From NCBI RefSeq assembly GCF_028595265.1, contig NZ_JAQQXP010000004.1:112394-176393 (forward strand): a stretch of DNA of 64,000 nucleotides, given 5' to 3'. Positions 16,592-23,976 of this stretch are shown here, piece by piece. Numbering within the stretch: the first letter of the stretch is position 1; each line of letters starts with the position of its first letter. The stretch is from Alteromonas gilva. GTDB lineage: Bacteria; Pseudomonadota; Gammaproteobacteria; Enterobacterales; Alteromonadaceae. The translations under genes and the position numbers were made by a program. The notes beneath the pieces were generated by a model. The model did not search any database. It was not told where the DNA came from and worked only from the letters and a program-made list of their open reading frames with translations.

Positions 16592-16729
16592 TTATTCGCC
16601 GTTTAATAAGTTAGAAATGAAGTCAATGGCCATATTGATATACACCATTGCCACCGCTGCGATATCTGGCTTTTCAATCGCTATCCATATCCCCACAGCT
16701 ATAAAAAATAACGCAGGCAAAAACCTCAT
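16592..16729 (-). CDS. 45-residue membrane protein coupled to trbC-traW
   Basis: The ATG at 16729 overlaps the stop of trbC-traW (ATGA), so translation is probably coupled. MRFLPALFFIAVGIWIAI is a transmembrane segment followed by a short amphipathic tail (AAVAMVYINMAIDFISNLL). Small inner-membrane proteins occur at similar places in other F-type operons, but I recognise no specific family. Confidence 0.6.
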   Translation of the reverse strand: MRFLPALFFIAVGIWIAIEKPDIAAVAMVYINMAIDFISNLLNGE

Positions 16730-18096
16730 CACTCTTCTCCTAGTTTATACTGCTGCACTTTCATAACTTGCTTTTGCAGATCGGTTGAAATTTTTGCTGG
16801 CAAACCTGAAAGGTGAAACTTCTTGACCATTTCCGGAGGCAATTGATATAGCTCGCGGCCAAAGTGTTTGCGGAGTGCTCCTAAATGGTCCCACCCTTTA
16901 TCTCTATTAATTTCGGAGAACATAATCATCACTTTCCCCATGTCTTCACCTGCGTTGATTTGTTCATGAACCCACTGCAGCTGAGAATTGTCATTCGCGT
17001 CGAATACATAGATTGACATTGGCACAGTAGCGGTGGCTAACGGGTTCAATACCTGCCCTGCGTTGGCCAATGTATCCCCTCTAGGGTTTGTAATGGTGCT
17101 GGTTGCCCTTACGGTTGGATCGATGTACCAAGTTTCATTTTTGTCAGCCTTCGGCATCTTCGTGAAAGCAATCTTTTGCCAGTAGGTGTTGATCGCCTTC
17201 TCTCTCTTACCTTCCCATGACATGCCGGCCATTCGCTTTTTAATTGTCTCAATCATTGATTCTTCAACGACTTTGAAAACCGGCCCGAACGAGCCCAAAT
17301 CCTTACTCCCTGTAGCATCCTCATACTTACGCTTTAGCCAATCAGCATTGATGATCCCATCTGCTGTTACCGTCTTCTCGGGCGTGCTACGGATGATTGT
17401 TGGCACCACACTGATTTGAAATAGTTCAAACTTTTTGGGCTGGAACTTAACCACCGGCTTCACCTTCATGTTGCTGCCTATACGCTGTAGTAACTTCATC
17501 GTTTGGCCAATACCCTCATGCTCTGGATGCAAGCCATTTAGATACACCTCGGCGCCTGACTGAACAGCCACTTTAAAAGCCTCTAAAATCTTCTGCTCTG
17601 GCATGCTAAAGCTAATGAATATCCCCAACACATCCTTAGAAGGTGCAGAGAATGCGGGATTGAAAGCTTTCGCCTCACCTTCGCTAAGACCAGCATACTT
17701 TTGAAGTGAGTTAGCCAACTCTGCAGTGGTGTTATCGGCAATCAGCTTGGCAGCATTTTCATAGCGTTGAGCTTTGGCAGCTTGTGTTTCAGCATCATAA
17801 CCATCCAAGTAGCCTAGCTCTGACATCCTTTCTGTTTGCTGCTTCAATAAGCGCTCTTGGTTCTCCAGATATTCTTTGGCTTGTGGATTTAGAGAAACGC
17901 CCTCATTCACCGACTTAACGCCGCTCAAAGCTTCATTGAGCTCTGGCTTTTGGCCTAACTGAGGATTCGATATAGATTTCTTAAACTGACCGCTCTTGAG
18001 CAGTTCATCTACTTTGCTGATAGGATCTTCCTGAGAAACTGTCGCAAAGGAAATCAACACAGCCGTAAAAGGAAGTGCTTTTTTAATAAATCGCAT
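16729..18096 (-). CDS. TrbC-TraW fusion, pilus assembly protein
   Basis: 455 residues from the ATG at 18096, which overlaps the end of traF by 14 bp. A signal peptide (MRFIKKALPFTAVLISFATVSQ) is followed by a helical coiled region (about 60-130). Then comes a TrbC-like thioredoxin-fold part (VLGIFISFSMPEQKILEAFKVAVQSGAEVYLNGL) and a TraW-like C-terminal part (ETWYIDPTVRATSTITNPRGDTLANAGQVLNPL...IYVFDANDNSQLQWV). In F these are two interacting periplasmic proteins; a fused arrangement is known in IncHI/IncC/SXT-type systems. Both are needed for pilus assembly. Confidence 0.85.
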   Translation of the reverse strand: MRFIKKALPFTAVLISFATVSQEDPISKVDELLKSGQFKKSISNPQLGQKPELNEALSGVKSVNEGVSLNPQAKEYLENQERLLKQQTERMSELGYLDGYDAETQAAKAQRYENAAKLIADNTTAELANSLQKYAGLSEGEAKAFNPAFSAPSKDVLGIFISFSMPEQKILEAFKVAVQSGAEVYLNGLHPEHEGIGQTMKLLQRIGSNMKVKPVVKFQPKKFELFQISVVPTIIRSTPEKTVTADGIINADWLKRKYEDATGSKDLGSFGPVFKVVEESMIETIKKRMAGMSWEGKREKAINTYWQKIAFTKMPKADKNETWYIDPTVRATSTITNPRGDTLANAGQVLNPLATATVPMSIYVFDANDNSQLQWVHEQINAGEDMGKVMIMFSEINRDKGWDHLGALRKHFGRELYQLPPEMVKKFHLSGLPAKISTDLQKQVMKVQQYKLGEE

Positions 18097-18577
18097 ATGC
18101 TGTTCCCATAATTTTTTCTTGTTTGATAGGGCCCCAGTATCGAGAGTCATAACTTAGCGGGGTTTCTCCCATAACGAACAACTCACCGTCATTCAATGTG
18201 AGATGCGTATTCAACTCACTGATTGCTTGACCTGTTCTGGCAAGGCCTTGTGTCATATCCAGCTCAACAGCTTTCACACCATCTACAACAACATGCCATT
18301 CGTCGAAATCGATAGTTTGGCCACCCATGGCAACCACTTTCTTAACCACTTCCGCGCCTTCATATAAAGGTCCAGCATTGCTGGCAAACTTGAAGTAAAC
18401 CAAGTCACCAATAGCAACATCCGTATCCCATTTATCAATCAATAGAAATCTGGCGTGAAGACACCTAACACTTTGCTTTGGAACGGCAATAGTGAATCTC
18501 ATACTGAACAGGTGGAACAAACCCGCCATAACCAGCATGGTAAAAATCAGCGGTTTAAGAAAAATTGAGTTGCGCAT
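18083..18577 (-). CDS. traF: TraF/TrhF-type S26 signal peptidase
   Basis: 164 residues with one N-terminal membrane helix. Signs of the S26 family are Ser in VPKQSVRCL (candidate nucleophile), Lys in AEVVKKVVAMGGQTI (candidate general base), and the C-terminal box GELFVMGETPLSYDSRYWGPI..IMGTA. RP4 TraF and related enzymes mature or cyclise pilin. It heads the traF-trbC/W-traU unit, with box B and a TATCAT -10 upstream. The name follows RP4/IncHI usage and is not F TraF. Confidence 0.85.
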   Translation of the reverse strand: MRNSIFLKPLIFTMLVMAGLFHLFSMRFTIAVPKQSVRCLHARFLLIDKWDTDVAIGDLVYFKFASNAGPLYEGAEVVKKVVAMGGQTIDFDEWHVVVDGVKAVELDMTQGLARTGQAISELNTHLTLNDGELFVMGETPLSYDSRYWGPIKQEKIMGTAYAIY

Positions 18578-18631
18578 AGCTCACCTTATTTGATGGTGGT
18601 TATGATAAGTCCTACAAAGAAATTGCAATGA

Positions 18632-18663
18632 CGATAGAGGGGAGGAAATTTAGATGTCTGTGG
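18632..18663 (-). promoter_or_regulatory. tra-regulon box B (traF promoter)
   Basis: Minus strand CCACAGA-N18-TCTATCG; TATCAT begins 25 bp past the proximal half-site, 55 bp before the traF start. Confidence 0.65.
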
Positions 18664-18757
18664 ACAGCGATGCCTGTAGGAGAGTAATAAAGCATCACAC
18701 TTAAATGCTTACTATTACCGAAACTGCATTTAATTCGAGTAATATAGTTTCATACTG

Positions 18758-18872
18758 GTAACGTCTCAACAGAGTTCTACCCACATGCTTAGAAGCGGCC
18801 ATCAACATCATTTGGACGCATTTGGAGTGGAACGTGCAGTAGAAGACGAGTACGTCTCTGTGCTTTTGTTAG
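18758..18872 (-). other. attC-like recombination site
   Basis: About 115 bp following the gene at 18869. On the minus strand CTAACAAAAGCACAGAG overlaps the stop codon and pairs over TAAC...ACAGAG with the far end CTCTGTTGAGACGTTAC. An inner arm (TTCTAC/GTAGAA) also pairs. Overlap of the stop codon with the attC end is typical of gene cassettes. Confidence 0.6.
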
Positions 18873-20626
18873 ATTTCCGTTGTTTCAGGACTGGAAAGCT
18901 GCTTCGCATACGGAGTAAGAACTAGCCTAAAACACAACCACCAAAGATAAATGGCTGTCGCTGAATAGTAAGTGCCAGTAACCCCAAGCCCGTGCGCAAC
19001 TTTATTTCTTAGGTTTCCATATGTTCTTTCCAGTAAAAGCCCCTTCAAATCCATTACTAGGTCATACCCGAAAACTTCGAGTGTTGTTTCATGATCAAGT
19101 ATTGCGGTGATCCGAAGTTCCTCTTGAACACCATGGGTATTGAGTGTCGAAACGCGTTCTCCGAAACTCTTCAACACATGACGCAATGAATTTTCTAGCA
19201 AGGGAACAATTATGGGTAGTGCTATTTCATAGTCCTCATTTAGCCCCGCGATTAGACCCTGCGCCCACATTCGTTGCTGACTTGGAGCAATAAACGGGTT
19301 GTTTGCTGTAAGCGACTCTAATTCTGTCAAAGAAATAGGGTGTTCAACTCGCAGGATGTCAGCAGCCGGAAGTATACAGCCTGCCACTGAAACCTGATGT
19401 TCTAGCGCCGCATAACGGTACAAATTGTGATTAGTAACCGCACCGGTTTCAAAACTTCCTCCAGATTTAGCGATAACTTTACCTTCGCCATCAAGATGAA
19501 CCGCTCCAAACAGCTGGGATAACGGAAATCTATGAGCAAGTTCCTCTGCTTGCTTCTCAAGACTCTTATAATCAGGAACCTTGGTGACTCCAAAAGCGAA
19601 GGCAAATAACGCTTCTCTGAACGTCTTTCCAGAAATGGTTTCGACTGTTTGCGCGATACAAGATGACATGTCTATTGGGGTTTCAAATTTCCCCATTTCA
19701 TTCAATGATTGCGCCTGAAATTCAAGCAGCTCGCCATATAACTCATCTCGACGCTTCTTTGACCCCGGAACTGCCTTGTAAGCTTCAACTGCCTGCTGCA
19801 TCCAGTGTGCAGCGGACATGCCACCACCCAAATTACGAGCATTGGACGCTAAAGTTTCAGCTAAGGACGCCTGAGCTTGATTTACCTCGTCTTCGTTCTT
19901 CGATTTTCTCGCTGCTTGGACAGCTAGTTTCCAGTACTCTTCAGCACGGTGAAAATCACCTTCATTCTCTGCGCGTTCGGCTGATTCCTTGGCAATGCTA
20001 AGGAGTTCATCAGTATCGTCCGACCCGAAGTCAAGCAGTAAAGATATTGACCTAGCTGTTAAGAATTTCTTGTCTTCCGCCGAGTAGTCACGCACCCATG
20101 AGAGAAGCAAGTTATAGACGCTTTTAAAGTACTTTGCTTCCTTCCGCCGAAAAAGTGCTGCAAGACGTAAAGCTCGCTCCGCGTATTCTGCACAATATGT
20201 CCAATGCTCAATATCGAAGTGAGTTTTTGCACAAGTGAGAAATTCCTGAATCGCTGTCCATGCGTGTTTCGGATCACGGCTTCTTAGCCAGAGAACATCG
20301 AAAACTCTTGCCCGAAGTACACTGGGATTCAGGTATTGAACGGTGGTCTTGAGCTCTTGAAGTTCGTCTTCCACCATATCAGATGGGATTGGAGACCGCC
20401 CGTCTGCTGTTTGTATTAAAGGACCATACGGCGAACCAGCATCCTCATATTTTGAATGATAAGAGGCTATGGCCGCCAACGTTTTCAAACACGCACGCTC
20501 GTTTTCTGTTAACGCTTCATCGTCACAACGTTGTCGAAGGTCGCCTTGGTAGTAGTCGCAATCATAGCGATCACTTTGCACAATCACATCATCTGCAATG
20601 TTCGCCGCGCGCTCATTCGCCGTCAT
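18869..20626 (-). CDS. Cassette protein with C-terminal RNxxAHG motif (DUF4209/HEPN-like)
   Basis: 585 residues. The first 330 are a helical, TPR-like repeat region with many Ala/Glu. The last 120 contain LPIIVPLLENSLRHVLKSFGE and near residue 540 ERTYGNLRNKVAHGL. R-N-x3-H is the signature of HEPN ribonucleases and also matches what I recall of DUF4209. HEPN proteins are often toxins or abortive-infection RNases, so defence is a reasonable guess. It is a single-gene cassette, and its stop codon lies in the attC-like site. No promoter of its own is obvious. Confidence 0.6.
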   Translation of the reverse strand: MTANERAANIADDVIVQSDRYDCDYYQGDLRQRCDDEALTENERACLKTLAAIASYHSKYEDAGSPYGPLIQTADGRSPIPSDMVEDELQELKTTVQYLNPSVLRARVFDVLWLRSRDPKHAWTAIQEFLTCAKTHFDIEHWTYCAEYAERALRLAALFRRKEAKYFKSVYNLLLSWVRDYSAEDKKFLTARSISLLLDFGSDDTDELLSIAKESAERAENEGDFHRAEEYWKLAVQAARKSKNEDEVNQAQASLAETLASNARNLGGGMSAAHWMQQAVEAYKAVPGSKKRRDELYGELLEFQAQSLNEMGKFETPIDMSSCIAQTVETISGKTFREALFAFAFGVTKVPDYKSLEKQAEELAHRFPLSQLFGAVHLDGEGKVIAKSGGSFETGAVTNHNLYRYAALEHQVSVAGCILPAADILRVEHPISLTELESLTANNPFIAPSQQRMWAQGLIAGLNEDYEIALPIIVPLLENSLRHVLKSFGERVSTLNTHGVQEELRITAILDHETTLEVFGYDLVMDLKGLLLERTYGNLRNKVAHGLGVTGTYYSATAIYLWWLCFRLVLTPYAKQLSSPETTEI

Positions 20627-20655
20627 TTCAGGTATCCTATAGGAAATCTACCGCA

Positions 20656-20713
20656 CCAATAAGCAGCGGAGCGTCAGCGACGTTCGGCGACCAACGGGAG
20701 CGAATGTAATTGG
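20656..20713 (-). other. Possible degenerate attC between two cassettes
   Basis: CCAAT/ATTGG ends enclose a GC-rich, partly self-complementary stretch between consecutive same-strand ORFs. The canonical core is absent. Confidence 0.3.
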
Positions 20714-20717
20714 ATTC

Positions 20718-21254
20718 TTACATCGCAGCTCTGATGAAAGACATCCAGTCCCTATGAAGCTTTTTTAGCATCTGATATAAGTCAACGTCCTGTCCATTAA
20801 TGCTTACTGAGTACAAATAATGGTCGAAGGCACCACATACTGCTTCAGGGTGCCCACATACCGCAATTGGTGAGCCACTGGTCACGGTATAATTTTCCCC
20901 CTGCTTTTCAATTTCGACCTTTTTGAAATGCTTTGCCTTATTACATAGTTTTCTTACTGTCTCTTGATACGCGCAGGTTTCTGGGAAGTCCTCTAAGCCA
21001 TTGTAATAAGACTTAAGCTCCTTGGGTACCTTTCCAACGGAAAATGGATTAAATTGCCTTACACATTCAGTCTTGCAAGAGTTTTGAATAGACTCATCTC
21101 TCAAATACCACTCAAATAAGTGATTCATTCCGAACACCACATTAAAAAGCAAATAATCATATTTTGGATGCGAAAAGCACTCTCCTAGCTGTATTAATTC
21201 CTGCTCACATTTTTCGAGTAGGTGATGGTAGTTGTCCAGAGATAATAAACTCAA
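20718..21254 (-). CDS. Cassette protein, unknown, with CNKAKHF motif
   Basis: 178 residues from a TTG at 21254, chosen because AGGAGG lies 6 bp before it. A longer reading from 21410 would cross the attC-like site and is unlikely. The protein is helical, and VRKLCNKAKHFKKVEI near the middle resembles the CNxxKHF pattern of small HEPN-like proteins. Six Cys are scattered. The start sits right after the attC of the Fic cassette, as usual for cassettes. Confidence 0.55.
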   Translation of the reverse strand: MSLLSLDNYHHLLEKCEQELIQLGECFSHPKYDYLLFNVVFGMNHLFEWYLRDESIQNSCKTECVRQFNPFSVGKVPKELKSYYNGLEDFPETCAYQETVRKLCNKAKHFKKVEIEKQGENYTVTSGSPIAVCGHPEAVCGAFDHYLYSVSINGQDVDLYQMLKKLHRDWMSFIRAAM

Positions 21255-21273
21255 CACATACCTCCTGTGCGAT

Positions 21274-21385
21274 GTGACGCCCACATAAGGCAGAGTTACG
21301 CATGGGCTAAAATCCGAGCGAAGCGACAGTGCCCATGCGTTACTGTCCCAGGGAGCCGGCGAGCGACATAATGTGATTGTTAGCT
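21274..21385 (-). other. attC-like site after the Fic cassette
   Basis: Minus strand AGCTAACAATCACATTATG at one end and CTTATGTGGGCGTCAC at the other, partly complementary, with inner arms ACGCATGGGC/GCCCATGCGT. The inner string CGCTTCGCTCGGATTTTAGC closely resembles Vibrio-type attC repeats. Confidence 0.7.
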
Positions 21386-21391
21386 CCCGAT

Positions 21392-22756
21392 CTATTTTTT
21401 CGCATTCCAATCTTTAAGAATTTTCTTTTGGCTTACCATGCTGAACACCCATTCACGACCTTGTTTTTCCTTTTTGAAGAGTTTCATATCGACAAGGCCA
21501 TTGAGTGCAGATGATGCGGTATTATAGGAACATCCTAAGTTTTCTTTGACATTCGAAGCCGTAAAAAAATGAGCAACACCACTCCGTGCTACTTGGAATA
21601 TTTTCTGCTGTTTATCAGATAGTTTTTTATATAAACCAGACTTCCATAGCCAAACGTTAAACTCTTCAGCTTCTTTTAGAGTTCGTTGGTAAGAATCCTT
21701 AAATTTGTTTATCGCTCTAATAATGATTGAGCATTGATAATCAATGAAATAAGTCAAATCCATTTCGTCTGATTCTGTATACAGATAACTTTTCCCGTAT
21801 TGAACAGGTGCATTTTTTAACAGCAGGCTTATAGTGATGTACCTAAATGCAGAAAAATCATTTTTGAACATATACCAATAGAAAAGTGCCCGTGCAACTC
21901 GCCCATTACCATCTCTAAATGGATGCTCAAAACCGATGAGAAAATGAATTATGATCGCCTTTACCAATGGATGGAAGTAGTCACGATTATCTGTATCGTG
22001 ATGACTTTCATTTACCCAACTACAGATTTTTTTCAAACGAGCTTTCAGATTTTCAGCTAAAGGTGGCTGATGAACAACATTACCCTCCGCATCAACAACT
22101 TTCACATCATCAGTTTTCCTAAACACACCGGGGGTGTAGTTATCATCGTCAATCCCATCGACTCCGATTTGATGTAAGTCCCTAATTAAATCAGGTGTTA
22201 GATCTTTTTCTCTGTTCTCCCATGCAAATTTCATCATCTTAAAATTACCGACGATCATCTTTTCATCTAGGCTTCTAGGCTTGCGTTTCCTCTTTAACAA
22301 GTCTTTTGCAACTTCAGTAGTAGTAGCAGCCCCTTCAAGTTGGCTGCTGCTTATTGCTTCATCCTCGACCAAATCATTTAATAAGTATTCAAGATGCTTT
22401 TCTTCACCGATTTTTGAACACATCCACTCGAGAGAAGCGGTCGTTGTGTTCCTGTCTGTTTCACTTATGGCTTTTTGAATGTTGGGAGTCAGAAAAAAAC
22501 GCCCTAATTCATTCGAATCACCGATAGGAAGAATTCTTTTTAATTGTCTCAATCTAGCAGTTTTCACAATTGACCATGCTAAATCTTTATCTAGATCTTT
22601 GGAAAATCTATAACGAAGCTGGTCATAATGAAGGTATCTTCCTTTATTATCTGTAGGAGATAAAAGTCCGATATATTCTTTTAGGTGCTCACTGTGCTTC
22701 TCCAGCGCAAGCTGCAAAGGGTTACTGATAAGTTCTTTTGGTGGAGAAGCAATCAT
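21392..22756 (-). CDS. Fic-domain AMP-transferase with C-terminal winged helix
   Basis: 454 residues. The Fic active site HPFRDGNGRVARALF lies near residues 274-288, with the inhibitory-helix motif SSSQLEG near 134-140 (class II, N-terminal (S/T)xxxE(G/N)). The C-terminal 90 residues (ARSGVAHFFTASNVKENLGCSYNTASSALNGLVDMKLF) form a winged helix. Fic enzymes transfer AMP from ATP to protein hydroxyls. The winged helix suggests DNA binding, and inverted repeats cover its promoter, so self-repression is likely. It is carried as a cassette with its own promoter, as toxin-type cassettes often are. Confidence 0.88.
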   Translation of the reverse strand: MIASPPKELISNPLQLALEKHSEHLKEYIGLLSPTDNKGRYLHYDQLRYRFSKDLDKDLAWSIVKTARLRQLKRILPIGDSNELGRFFLTPNIQKAISETDRNTTTASLEWMCSKIGEEKHLEYLLNDLVEDEAISSSQLEGAATTTEVAKDLLKRKRKPRSLDEKMIVGNFKMMKFAWENREKDLTPDLIRDLHQIGVDGIDDDNYTPGVFRKTDDVKVVDAEGNVVHQPPLAENLKARLKKICSWVNESHHDTDNRDYFHPLVKAIIIHFLIGFEHPFRDGNGRVARALFYWYMFKNDFSAFRYITISLLLKNAPVQYGKSYLYTESDEMDLTYFIDYQCSIIIRAINKFKDSYQRTLKEAEEFNVWLWKSGLYKKLSDKQQKIFQVARSGVAHFFTASNVKENLGCSYNTASSALNGLVDMKLFKKEKQGREWVFSMVSQKKILKDWNAKK

Positions 22757-22757
22757 A

Positions 22758-22840
22758 TTAATCTCAAAATTGTGAATAATTGAGACAAGAGTATATGAAA
22801 AACCAGGCTTTGTCTCAAAAAAGTTAAAAATTGAGATAAG
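22758..22840 (-). promoter_or_regulatory. fic promoter with two inverted-repeat operators
   Basis: On the minus strand TTGAGA (22818-22813), 17 bp, TATACT (22795-22790). Two operators share the halves TTRTCTCAA and TTGAGAYWA: one at 22811-22840 includes the -35, the other at 22758-22789 lies between the start of transcription and the ATG. The placement suits autorepression by the Fic winged helix. Confidence 0.65.
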
Positions 22841-22843
22841 GGA

Positions 22844-22946
22844 GCTAAATTTAAGCTTTTGAGTGCAAACATGGGGCTATAATCGCGAAGCGGACCCGTG
22901 TTTACGTCCCAGCGAACGAAGTGAGTGACAAAAGCGTTTTGTTAAC
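22844..22946 (-). other. attC-like site
   Basis: Minus strand GTTAACAAAACGCTTTTG at the start (overlapping the stop at 22942) pairs with CAAAAGCTTAAATTTAGC at the end. Inner arms are GTAAACACGGG/CCCATGTTTGC, with the Vibrio-like CGCTTCGCGATTATAGC. Confidence 0.7.
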
Positions 22947-23331
22947 ACACATTGTTGAGAAGATCTCCAAAACCCCAAATGACGGTGCCTACGATCGTTA
23001 TTAAAACACCTTGATAAACTTTAGAGCCAATTGCACGGTCTTCTGAGCTCGTCACCATGACTTTACCTTCGTGATCGAGCTCTGCAAAACCAGACGTAGA
23101 TGAATTGGCTTTATAAACACCTCGAACAAAAATTGGGGAACTTATGAGTAATAGTCCAGAAACCGTTATCAATGAACCGAATCTGGAAAACCATAACCAA
23201 TCTGATTGAAACACTGATATTCCAATACCAATTAACCCCATAGCTAAAGCAAAAGAAGCGACAGCAGTTTTGTTTCCTAGAATCTTAATATAAGGATCGT
23301 GCTTATGTTTATCTATGCTACTTGAGTTCAA
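22942..23331 (-). CDS. Cassette-encoded membrane protein
   Basis: 129 residues with three hydrophobic segments: about 25-40 (VASFALAMGLIGIGISVF), 50-70 (LITVSGLLLISSPIFV) and 108-122 (GVLITIVGTVIWGFG). The N-terminus is polar with His/Lys. No family recognised; small membrane proteins are frequent in Vibrio superintegrons. The stop overlaps the attC-like site downstream, and another attC-like site precedes the gene. Confidence 0.6.
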   Translation of the reverse strand: MNSSSIDKHKHDPYIKILGNKTAVASFALAMGLIGIGISVFQSDWLWFSRFGSLITVSGLLLISSPIFVRGVYKANSSTSGFAELDHEGKVMVTSSEDRAIGSKVYQGVLITIVGTVIWGFGDLLNNVC

Positions 23332-23347
23332 AAAATTTCCTTGTGGG

Positions 23348-23424
23348 TGCTAACACCTAAGTATGGGGCACAGGCAGGCTATAATTGCGAAGCCGCCTGC
23401 GGGCGACATAATTTTGTTGTTATG
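23348..23424 (-). other. attC-like site
   Basis: Minus strand CATAACAACAAAATTATG overlaps the stop at 23420 and pairs with CATACTTAGGTGTTAGC. Inner hairpin GCAGGC...GCCTGC. Confidence 0.65.
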
Positions 23425-23790
23425 TATCATTAACCGATTTAGCCACAACGAACCCACTGAAACCGATGGCTGACTCGATATACCAGCCGTTGTAATTATT
23501 ACTTTCAAGATAATTTACTGTAGTTTCGATATCATCTTTCCATATATCGATTCCAGTTTTGGCTATTATTCTTTTCTTCTTCGAAGAGAGAGCTAATCGG
23601 CACGTTTTCAATGTCAATGATAATCGAATATGCAGTATGCACGAAATAATATATGGTAACTTCCGTGAAGGTGATTTCCGAAAAATCGGTTTCTTTATCG
23701 GGGTAGCCAAAACCCAAATATAATTTTACAGTTTTGCCGTGGCCCGGAAACTTCGTATTTTTGACGATGATAATCGTGAAACCTCAATAT
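23420..23790 (-). pseudogene. Decayed cassette gene, frameshifted
   Basis: Plausible coding sequence runs in two frames. One, beginning after a TGA near 23790, reads KFPGHGKTVKLYLGFGYP, then IYYFVHTAYSIIIDIENV and ends SQNWNRYMER*. The other continues with RIIAKTGIDIWKDDIET through NYNGWYIESAIGFSGFVVAK to the stop at 23420. The switch is in or near a GAAGAAGAAAAG tract (about 23580). No start codon with a ribosome site suits the upstream part, so the gene is probably inactive. Confidence 0.45.
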
Positions 23791-23945
23791 AGCCTTATCA
23801 GCTTCCTTGGCACATAGACACAATGACTTCCTGTGAAATGCTATATTTTCGTTATGAAATGTTACCAATTCAAATAGTGGCGCCACTATAGACATGAGTT
23901 TTAATAGAGGGGTTGTTATTCTTGACAGCAAAACAGCGATAAGAA

Positions 23946-23969
23946 AAAGCCCGGGTGATTCCGGGCTTT
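23946..23969 (-). terminator. Terminator of the Ig-like gene
   Basis: Minus strand AAAGCCCGG-N6-CCGGGCTTT plus more T, just after the stop at 23977. It isolates that gene from the cassette array. Confidence 0.85.
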
Positions 23970-23976
23970 CTATTAC

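Noticed and set aside
20718..21410. 230-residue reading of the second cassette from 21410
   Set aside because: The first 52 codons translate the attC-like site; AGGAGG 6 bp before the TTG at 21254 marks the true start.
23695..23931. 78-residue minus-strand ORF MLSRITTPLLKL... as a gene
   Set aside because: It overlaps better coding sequence in another frame at its 3' end and has no ribosome site; probably non-coding or part of the decayed cassette.
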